Positions 8,662-15,004 of a stretch of 64,000 nucleotides of DNA are shown piece by piece; within the stretch, counting starts at the first letter, position 1, and every line of letters begins with the position of its first letter. Source of the stretch: Lewinellaceae bacterium (GTDB lineage: Bacteria; Bacteroidota; Bacteroidia; Chitinophagales; Saprospiraceae); NCBI GenBank assembly GCA_020636195.1, contig JACJYH010000001.1:1-64000 (forward strand), written 5' to 3'. The position numbers and the translations under genes are program-made. Under the pieces are notes generated by a model. It had not been told where the DNA came from and made no database searches. It was given only the letters and a program-made list of their open reading frames with translations.

Positions 8662-8913
8662 TTACAAAAACCATAAATTTTCCTTCATATAATCATTTGG
8701 ACCCTGAAATATTATACCGTAATTTAATATATAGTCTATTGGGGCAGCAAGATCAATTTTAGGTAAAGCTAAATCATTAGAAATTTGTGCTGTTAAAAGG
8801 CATCTACAAAGTAAACAAGCTATTACAATTACAATCTTCAATTTCATTTTCATTTTACATACTCTATTAATTATATAATGCCATAAAGGTAGATAAATGT
8901 TTTACAAAAACCA
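8661..8913. repeat. 13-bp direct repeat at the cluster/island junction
   Basis: TTTACAAAAACCA occurs at 8661-8673 and again at 8901-8913, flanking the 63-codon ORF. In both places it encodes the C-terminal WFL and stop of a minus-strand gene in the same frame. It marks the transition from the copper cluster to the defence genes, but it does not match the mnmE-end att sequence, so it is not shown to be an attachment site. Confidence 0.45.
8662..8853 (-). CDS. Short ORF with signal peptide, possibly a truncated gene
   Basis: 63 residues: an N-terminal hydrophobic signal (KLKIVIVIACLLCRCLLTAQ) and only ~40 further residues ending in YMKENLWFL. The stop codon abuts the start codon of the Cys-rich gene. 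The last three codons and stop lie in a 13-bp sequence (TTTACAAAAACCA on the plus strand) that also ends the Argonaute gene at 8901-8913. It may be a genuine small secreted peptide or the 5' remnant of a larger gene cut at the island border. Function unknown. Confidence 0.4.
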   Translation of the reverse strand: MKMKLKIVIVIACLLCRCLLTAQISNDLALPKIDLAAPIDYILNYGIIFQGPNDYMKENLWFL

Positions 8914-10956
8914 GAGTTTATCCAAACCGAACTCTGGAATGGAATATTTAAATTGTTGGTGGATTCTGGCGATCATTTCTGGGTATGAGATGGTGACAGG
9001 TAGAGATTGTTGGGATACTGATTTCCAATACATTCTACTGAACTGGTATATTTGGTCGATGAGTTTGGCAATGGTTTCGGGATCTTCTACTAAAGAGAGA
9101 TCGGTGGCTGTAAACTTTATCTTTATCGGGAAGTGGTATTCTTTTATTGTTGGTTTGGAAGTTTCATCATATCTGGTATTGTTGAATAAGATATATTCTC
9201 TTTCCTTTATCTCTATATAAGTGCCACTATAGGGCATGAGGGTAGTGGGTTTGGAAATGTCGAAGCCTAGATAGTCCTTGCTTTCTGTCTTGTTTATAGT
9301 TGCAATGATGATAGGAATATCAAGACCACAATCATTATACAACATGTTGAGAATCTCTTTCACTTCTTTCTTACTGATAGCTTTGTAAAAATGGATGATC
9401 AGTCTTTTCACATCAGGACTTTGTTCTTTAAATATATGAACAGCTTCCCTAATTGAACCTACAAGTGATTTAATATCTTCAGACTTGAAGCATCTTAGAT
9501 TCTTAAATATCCCTTGATTATTAAAACAAAATGCTGAGCCTAACAACCTTGACTTCTCGGATATAGAATAAAATGCACCTATACCAATTATTAGTTCATT
9601 TTCAGGATCTCTTTTCAGTCGCCAAGGAACACCGCCAAGTTTAGCAAGTATGGCTGCTTGTATATTACAAAGAAAATATTTGAACCCTTCGGTATTTATA
9701 TTATCAGCCACTATAGACTGAGAGTAATAATTATGATGCAACAGCATCTCTTTTAGTCTATAATATATTTTTTTATGGTCTTCATTTTCTATGAATTTGG
9801 TAATGGGAGATATGTAAATGGCAAGATATTTTATAGCTGGATCTAGGGTTCTATTATGGACAACATTATATACATCTTGAACACAATTCTCAAGGCCATT
9901 AAAAGTGATATCCAGAGATTGATCAATATGGAATGGCGTTTTTAAGTATGTATTTATTCCGGGATGAAAAGATTGACCATTTATAAACTTGTTACTTAAA
10001 ATATCTCTCAGATTCTGATGTTTCTGATCGTAAATGAAGAATAGTTTGATGTTAACAGGAGGTTTAAGTGGCATCGCTGGACCATATTTTCTAAGGTCAA
10101 TCTTAGGATCAACTCCTGTACTAGAACCAAATTGTAAAATATTGGATGCACCGTCTAATATTGGTACTCGGTTTTCCTGAGATTTTAATTGAATAAAGCC
10201 ACTGGATGATAAAGGTATGATGTTTCGAAATGCATCTACATTTAAGTATTTCTTGTAAAGATTTTCAATAAAGGCATAATGTGATCGATATCTGTTTTCT
10301 TTAGGCGATCGCTCAAAGGCCAAATCTAATAATGGTGCTAGCTTGTTGGTAAGCACAGGATAAGTATTTTGAAAATCCCATTGTACTTCATCGGGGGCAT
10401 GTTCATACTTGTATAGCCTATTTTTGTTCAATATCCAGTTATATTCGGAAGCATCAATATTAAGTTCAAGTATTGATTTTTTATAGACTTTCGTCTCACC
10501 ATCAAATGATACTACTAATTCAAACCCATTTGAAATTTTACCGAATTGAACTTTTAGGGTGAATAAGTAATAGATGTCATAAACCTTGTCTTTAGATGCA
10601 GTATTTTTAAACCATATTTCTACATCGTCAGTAAAATTTCTTCTCATGACATCTGCGACGTTATTGTCAAAGTAGGAGTGAATCAAGTGTCTAAAATAAT
10701 GAAGAGCAATTTCTTTCTTATCAAATAAATCAATATCAAGTGTTATGTCACCTACTGCAGGAGTAGCAAATGAAGTATATAGCCAACGTTGTGGTGCTTC
10801 TTGGTTAAGTTCAATTTTGTCATCTATCTGGCTTAGTATATCTTCATCAATAAATATGGATGAGAAACCTATATCTTTAGATAGAGAAACAGGAATAGAG
10901 ATTTTTGACTCCTTTGGAGTAAAAGGTATGACATTGAGTTGGATAGTCTGCTCCAT
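8902..10956 (-). CDS. Prokaryotic Argonaute (MID-PIWI), catalytically inactive
   Basis: 684 residues. The C-terminal half has Argonaute features: a MID segment (YYRLKEMLLHHNYYSQSIV, then FKYFLCNIQAAILAKLGG and VPWRL at about residues 400-445), then a PIWI domain from about residue 454 (ELIIGIGAFYS). The four catalytic DEDX positions appear lost: the GID-type first Asp reads GIG (Gly460), the second (usually in a RDG-like turn after LIIH) is HFYK near 522-525, and the end reads SYPEMIARI. The PIWI landmark MPYSGTYIEI is kept, and the protein ends in LWFL, as expected where the C-terminal carboxylate helps bind a guide 5' end. It probably binds guide and target without cutting, like long-B Argonautes. 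It starts 3 bp after the upstream 162-residue gene. Confidence 0.82.
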   Translation of the reverse strand: MEQTIQLNVIPFTPKESKISIPVSLSKDIGFSSIFIDEDILSQIDDKIELNQEAPQRWLYTSFATPAVGDITLDIDLFDKKEIALHYFRHLIHSYFDNNVADVMRRNFTDDVEIWFKNTASKDKVYDIYYLFTLKVQFGKISNGFELVVSFDGETKVYKKSILELNIDASEYNWILNKNRLYKYEHAPDEVQWDFQNTYPVLTNKLAPLLDLAFERSPKENRYRSHYAFIENLYKKYLNVDAFRNIIPLSSSGFIQLKSQENRVPILDGASNILQFGSSTGVDPKIDLRKYGPAMPLKPPVNIKLFFIYDQKHQNLRDILSNKFINGQSFHPGINTYLKTPFHIDQSLDITFNGLENCVQDVYNVVHNRTLDPAIKYLAIYISPITKFIENEDHKKIYYRLKEMLLHHNYYSQSIVADNINTEGFKYFLCNIQAAILAKLGGVPWRLKRDPENELIIGIGAFYSISEKSRLLGSAFCFNNQGIFKNLRCFKSEDIKSLVGSIREAVHIFKEQSPDVKRLIIHFYKAISKKEVKEILNMLYNDCGLDIPIIIATINKTESKDYLGFDISKPTTLMPYSGTYIEIKEREYILFNNTRYDETSKPTIKEYHFPIKIKFTATDLSLVEDPETIAKLIDQIYQFSRMYWKSVSQQSLPVTISYPEMIARIHQQFKYSIPEFGLDKLWFL

Positions 10957-10959
10957 AGG

Positions 10960-11448
10960 CTAAAGGATTTCAGAGAGTTTTTTAGATTTAAGGATTCTAT
11001 CTAGGGTGGTATATCGTGGGCCTTGTGGTGCAGTGCCTTTCTTGTCTTTGTCTAACTGGAGTATGGGATTGACTTGTTTTGCGGGATTTTTGAAAGTAAG
11101 TATATATTTGTTGGTGTCGTTGTATTTTTCGATTTTGGCTACTTCTGCATAATGGGTGATAGCTGATATTGGTGCTACTTGATAGGCAGCGATGTATTTG
11201 ATTCTGTCTAGCATGGAACTGTGGATGCGGACAGCATACCATTGGTGATTTGTGAGAAATTCTCGTTCAAAGCCTTCTTCTTTTGCAGCGACTACTAATG
11301 TGTCTAGGTCTTCTGGTTTGATAGTAGATTGTACTGACTCAGAGATCTCTCTTATATCGTCATTGAATGGAGTGTATTGATAAATGAAGTCTTTATCATT
11401 TTTATATTTGAGATTGTATGTTTTATCTATCACCATTGGAATCTTCAT
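10960..11448 (-). CDS. Small PUA/EVE-like protein coupled to the Argonaute
   Basis: 162 residues. The C-terminal ~110 residues (WYAVRIHSSMLDRIKYIAAY, then PISAITHYAEVAKIEKY and GPRYTTLDRILKSKKLSEI) have the look of a PUA/EVE/ASCH-like beta-barrel, a fold used to read modified bases or RNA; this is my reading of the pattern, not a confirmed family. The N-terminal ~50 residues are unrelated and could be a linker or partner-binding segment. It overlaps the 3' end of dinD by 26 bp and is followed 3 bp later by the Argonaute, so the three are probably translated together. No nuclease motif is visible. Confidence 0.55.
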   Translation of the reverse strand: MKIPMVIDKTYNLKYKNDKDFIYQYTPFNDDIREISESVQSTIKPEDLDTLVVAAKEEGFEREFLTNHQWYAVRIHSSMLDRIKYIAAYQVAPISAITHYAEVAKIEKYNDTNKYILTFKNPAKQVNPILQLDKDKKGTAPQGPRYTTLDRILKSKKLSEIL

Positions 11449-12289
11449 TTAAAAATTTATCAGGATTTTTACCCAATTTCTTTTCTTCTCCTTTAACTCT
11501 TCTTTCCAATTTTTTAATGTCTTCTTCTGCTGGAAGGTCTTCTGGTTTGATACCCCTTTCTAATAGTAAATTTCGAACACCTTTGTTGTTTTTAATGTGT
11601 TCTGTAGAAATAGCTCCTTCTGAACGTAGGTTTCTTTCTCTAGTGTTAAAAATGGTGATTTCTGTTGCAAAATCTTTTGCTTTAATTGTAATGGTAGGTA
11701 AAAAGTCTGCTAAAGCTCTACCATCAGGAACATTGAGCTTGTTTTTCATTTGTTGAGTTGATTTGCCACCAAAAAGTGCAGTATCGCCCTTGCTACGAAT
11801 AATAGCGAAGTTCTTATCATTTCCTGTATGATCAAAAATAAGCCCAGATAATTCTTTCTCTGATAAACTGAGTTTTTCTCTTGCTTGGAGTCTCTCCCAG
11901 TCTTTGATTCTTTGCTCAATTATCTCAAACTTTCTTGTTTGGATAGCAAAGTAATTTTGTGCAAAAGCGATTTGCTCCTTCTTTGGGTCTCCGTTTTGGG
12001 CTATAAGATAGCATGCGAATCTAGTTAACATGAGGTCATCAATTTCTTTCTCTGCACTTTTAGGCATTGCTATCGTTTTGTTGACATCAACAAAATGATG
12101 GTCTATGACATTATCACTTGATTCACAGGCTATTTTGGCTTTTACGATCACTTTTAAAAAGTTTCTCCACTCTGTATAACCAAGGAGATGTTGTATCTCT
12201 CTAGCAAACCAAAATTCTACCCCATTTTCTGTTGTATGCGAATGATCTTCAAATGTTTCGGTAAGCGATATCACTAGTTCTTGTTTCAT
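11423..12289 (-). CDS. dinD: DinD-like DNA-damage-inducible protein
   Basis: 288 residues, close to the ~275 of E. coli DinD. The N-terminus carries the BRO/DinD signature (GVEFWFAREIQHLLGYTEWRNF, here interrupted for length) and DLMLTRFACYLIAQNGDP. The C-terminal part has the family segments FGGKSTQQMKNKL, LADFLPTITIKAKDFATEIT and EHIKNNKGVRNLLLERGI. DinD is known in E. coli as an SOS-induced protein that inhibits RecA filaments in vitro, and dinD genes are often found inside type I restriction loci. Here it stands between hsdS and the Argonaute pair, 49 bp after hsdS, on the same strand. Confidence 0.9.
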   Translation of the reverse strand: MKQELVISLTETFEDHSHTTENGVEFWFAREIQHLLGYTEWRNFLKVIVKAKIACESSDNVIDHHFVDVNKTIAMPKSAEKEIDDLMLTRFACYLIAQNGDPKKEQIAFAQNYFAIQTRKFEIIEQRIKDWERLQAREKLSLSEKELSGLIFDHTGNDKNFAIIRSKGDTALFGGKSTQQMKNKLNVPDGRALADFLPTITIKAKDFATEITIFNTRERNLRSEGAISTEHIKNNKGVRNLLLERGIKPEDLPAEEDIKKLERRVKGEEKKLGKNPDKFLNEDSNGDR

Positions 12290-12338
12290 TGTTTTCTATT
12301 TGTTGAAAATATTATGGATTGTATTAACTTCTTTTCAA

Positions 12339-13784
12339 TCATGCTAATATCATTTTTTCTATTTGAGCCTTGGCATCGTCTAAGATGGATTGGGCTTCTG
12401 ATTTTAAAGCGTTTATTTGGGAATGCATCATATTTACATGGTTTACAATATTTCTTTGAATATCAATTGACGGTAAAACGACATGTTGATTATAAAAACT
12501 TCCCATGATAAGGTTTCTTATTCCGTTGGTTTGACTTTGCATTGATTCAGTCAACTTTACATTATGCATAACTTTTAAATAATAAAACAGAAATTCAGGC
12601 AGTACTAAGTTTCCATCTACCCGTATTTTCTGAATGAAATTACTAAAAGCAAGAGTATTTCTCTGTAAAATTTCGTTTGTTATTAATGCAACTCTGCCAA
12701 CTGGTTGATCAATACTCCCACCAGATTTTTCTATTAACAAATCAAATGGTTGTAAATCCATTTTTTTAAGTTTATCTTTGTTAATATACCTGAATTTAAC
12801 TCTATTATTATCTAAATCTAAATTGCCATTATTTTTAAATTCAGTAGCCCTAATAACAAGACATTCTTCATAAGTGTGGGTATCATTATTAAATTCTTGC
12901 CCCCAATCTCCTGCACTAGAATGAATTAATAAATTCTTCAGAGTACTTTTATTGAAAGGAGATGATAGAATGGCATTTTTTAGGTTCTTGGTATTAACAT
13001 TGTAAAATGAAGGATCAAATCTGGCAGTTTCTAATTCATCAAACTCCACATAAAACATCCTGTCTTCGATGTCATTTCTCTGCTCTGGAATGGTAATGCC
13101 CAACTGGTCAAGAATGTAGGTATCTATGCTTTGGAGCAAGGCTTGGGCTTCGGACTCTTTTTGGAGTTTTAGGGTATAGGCATGGTTTAAAATGCTAAAA
13201 TCAATATTCTCAATTATTGGTATAGATTTAAGTGCTTGGTAATCTAATGCTGGTCTTGTACCACCTGTTGCTCTTCTACTTGCCAATCTTTCAATAATAT
13301 CCAAATTTAAATAATTGGCTAAGTAGGTTGATTCTTCTAAAGAGTTAGTTTTAATAACTACCATATGCTGATTTGTATTTCCTACAAAACCTGCTGGTGC
13401 AACCGAAGCAATTGCCATCCGACCAACTCCAGTTATCTTTACAAGAAGATCCCCTTCACTAACTTGACTTCTTTTTAAATATGAGTTGTGGGTATCAAGA
13501 TTTATATACTTTAAATCATCTAAGTAAAGTGAGCCATTGGGCTGTAAGTTTTGTACTCTTAAAAAAGGAATACCATTAATATTGTCAGTATAGTATTTTG
13601 TTTCTTCTTGGACTGAAGGCGTAGCCCCACTAGCAACTGATTTAATATAATGCTTCAATTTTTTACTTGACTTTGACTGAATTTTTTGTTCAAGGGCAAC
13701 TATCTCAGGTAAATGATAAGCTGGTTCTAATCGATATTCTGTATCAATTGATTGAACATAAAAACCTTTATTTGCTGCTGTCAT
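12339..13784 (-). CDS. hsdS: Type I restriction-modification specificity subunit HsdS
   Basis: About 481 residues from the chosen start (ATG at 13784). It has two target-recognition domains, each followed by a conserved region and a coiled-coil segment: the first around GIPFLRVQNLQPNG ... YLANYLNLDI then LNHAYTLKLQKESEAQALL, the second around IRATEFKNNGNLD ... FLFYYLKVMHNVKL then QINALKSEAQSILDDAKAQ. The start at 13784 is preferred over an ATG at 13826 because its ATGA overlaps the stop of the upstream 45-residue ORF, as elsewhere in this operon. It would give sequence specificity to the methylase fusion at 15005-17209. Confidence 0.88.
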   Translation of the reverse strand: MTAANKGFYVQSIDTEYRLEPAYHLPEIVALEQKIQSKSSKKLKHYIKSVASGATPSVQEETKYYTDNINGIPFLRVQNLQPNGSLYLDDLKYINLDTHNSYLKRSQVSEGDLLVKITGVGRMAIASVAPAGFVGNTNQHMVVIKTNSLEESTYLANYLNLDIIERLASRRATGGTRPALDYQALKSIPIIENIDFSILNHAYTLKLQKESEAQALLQSIDTYILDQLGITIPEQRNDIEDRMFYVEFDELETARFDPSFYNVNTKNLKNAILSSPFNKSTLKNLLIHSSAGDWGQEFNNDTHTYEECLVIRATEFKNNGNLDLDNNRVKFRYINKDKLKKMDLQPFDLLIEKSGGSIDQPVGRVALITNEILQRNTLAFSNFIQKIRVDGNLVLPEFLFYYLKVMHNVKLTESMQSQTNGIRNLIMGSFYNQHVVLPSIDIQRNIVNHVNMMHSQINALKSEAQSILDDAKAQIEKMILA

Positions 13785-13918
13785 ACATTCATTTTTAAAT
13801 TTGACCAAAGTGATTGCGAAGTCCAATCCAATAGATTGCCCTTTCCATCAGATGGAATGCCTAAGTACTTGATGGGTACGTGGGTATATATGCCTTTGGT
13901 ATATGCAATCTTACTCAT
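13781..13918 (-). CDS. 45-residue peptide ORF coupled to hsdS
   Basis: Read from the sequence: MSKIAYTKGIY then THVPIKYLGIPSDGKGNLL and DWTSQSLWSNLKMNV. Its ATG overlaps the TGA of the upstream membrane-protein gene (ATGA), and its own TGA overlaps the ATG of hsdS (ATGA). Two perfect 4-bp overlaps make translation likely. I recognise no family; it could be a regulatory peptide or a separated N-terminal part of HsdS. Confidence 0.5.
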   Translation of the reverse strand: MSKIAYTKGIYTHVPIKYLGIPSDGKGNLLDWTSQSLWSNLKMNV

Positions 13919-14250
13919 AGGCCTAAAAAGAGAAGACCCCCCAAGTGTGCTACCGTGGTAAGCCTGGAGGGTATATTATCTTTGATTAACGAAAATGTCT
14001 GAAATATTGGGTAAACATCATCAACTTGCGATGATCTACGATACTCTGAAAGTGCCACAAAGATAAGTGAAATACTTGCATATACGCAACTATAAAATGT
14101 TAATGTATAAAAATATATACATAATATGCAGACAATCAATAAGTAGGGCACTCTAACGAAAGAATTAAGAACTATATTGTTGAAGTCATGGTTAGGAATT
14201 AATCCAAGTTTCATTTGATACATTTTAACTGCGTTATTTATTACTTCCAT
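13915..14250 (-). CDS. Small two-helix membrane protein in the defence operon
   Basis: 111 residues with two closely spaced hydrophobic helices at about 34-52 and 54-67 (VPYLLIVCILCIYFYTL, FYSCVYASISLIFVAL), then a polar tail with YRRSS and a short hydrophobic C-terminus. It overlaps the 3' end of the NYN gene by 10 bp and ends in an ATGA overlap with the 45-residue ORF. Small membrane proteins are used as pore-forming effectors in several defence systems, including membrane-type effectors of inactive Argonautes; that role here is a guess from context. An imperfect inverted repeat (about 13937-13973) lies in its 3' end. Confidence 0.55.
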   Translation of the reverse strand: MEVINNAVKMYQMKLGLIPNHDFNNIVLNSFVRVPYLLIVCILCIYFYTLTFYSCVYASISLIFVALSEYRRSSQVDDVYPIFQTFSLIKDNIPSRLTTVAHLGGLLFLGL

Positions 14251-14870
14251 TCTTGTGGGATTTTTAATTTATAACCTGTCTTACTTATCACTGTCTCATC
14301 AAATTGAGCATCTACAAGTTTTTTTCGACCAATAGTCATAGATCCTTTTGCTACCAGTGCCATAGAATTGTTGTGTCTTTTCGGTGGAAATGCAATAAAT
14401 ACTCTTTTGTCTTTAAACAGTTCATGGACAGCTTTTATTGGTGGAGTCAAATCACTATCTCCTGAAATTAACATAGCCATGTCATACGAACCATGAAATG
14501 CATCAACTATGATGGACGTGGCAATATTTACATCAGTCATTTTCTCTTTTGCAGTTCGCCAAATATTGCCACATCGTTTACACTCTTCTTTACTATCTTG
14601 GTAGTTCCCATAAAATATTTTGGTATCAGTGCTTTGAATAGCGTCAATATAAGTTGATTGTCTTTTTTGTTTATCTGGACTATTACTTACCCTGCTTGTA
14701 AAATATTTTACTTCAACTAGAATTTGATTTGGTTGCAGCAAACTTTCGACTAATTTTTTGATATTCAGCCATCTACAATGATCCAATGATGCATCTCTCA
14801 TCCCAAAATAGAGATTAAAACCATCAACATATGCGATTACTTTTTCTTTTTTTTGTTGTTGTTGTTGCAT
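14241..14870 (-). CDS. NYN (LabA/PIN-fold) nuclease domain protein
   Basis: 209 residues. The acidic active-site residues of the NYN family are in place: Asp16 in VIAYVDGFNLYFG, Asp113 in MTDVNIATSIIVDAF and Asp138/Asp140 in ISGDSDLTPPI. A CxxC pair (ECKRCGN, near 97-100) sits in an insertion. NYN proteins are metal-dependent PIN-fold ribonucleases. The start codon is followed by five Gln codons from a CAA repeat (plus-strand GTT repeat ending at 14870), a short simple-sequence tract of triplet period. It is the first gene after the 134-bp gap downstream of the methylase fusion. Substrate unknown. Confidence 0.85.
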   Translation of the reverse strand: MQQQQQKKEKVIAYVDGFNLYFGMRDASLDHCRWLNIKKLVESLLQPNQILVEVKYFTSRVSNSPDKQKRQSTYIDAIQSTDTKIFYGNYQDSKEECKRCGNIWRTAKEKMTDVNIATSIIVDAFHGSYDMAMLISGDSDLTPPIKAVHELFKDKRVFIAFPPKRHNNSMALVAKGSMTIGRKKLVDAQFDETVISKTGYKLKIPQEWK

Positions 14871-14887
14871 TTATGTTTTTTTAGTAT

Positions 14888-14964
14888 TACCTTTGCGGTC
14901 TAGAACATCACCAAGGATAGTATCCTTGGTCAGACGCCTTCCAAAAGAAGGCGTTTCGCTTTTG
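14888..14964 (+). ncRNA. Possible small antisense RNA between the methylase and NYN genes
   Basis: On the plus strand TTG (14865-14867), a 20-bp spacer and TACCTTTG (14888-14895) form a good Bacteroidota promoter pointing right. Just downstream are an almost perfect 21-bp palindrome (10-bp arms ACCAAGGATA and TATCCTTGGT, 14910-14930) and a 7-bp stem ACGCCTT/AAGGCGT (14934-14954) followed by TTTCGCTTTT, which looks like an intrinsic terminator. The transcript would be about 60 nt and antisense to the defence mRNA leader of the NYN gene. Read on the minus strand, the same hairpins could instead be processing or attenuation elements. Confidence 0.4.
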
Positions 14965-15004
14965 TGGCCTAGCCAAATTCTACATTTATGTTGATCGTGC
15001 ATTT

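Noticed and set aside
9123..9136. TTATCGGGAAGTGG shares an 11-base core (TATCGGGAAGT) with the mnmE 3' end and could be the second att site.
   Set aside because: It lies inside the Argonaute coding sequence in a conserved-looking region, the flanks do not match, and an island edge there would cut the gene.
14841..14870. Triplet repeat at the start of the NYN gene as a phase-variation tract.
   Set aside because: The unit is three bases, so slippage would change the number of Gln residues but not the frame.
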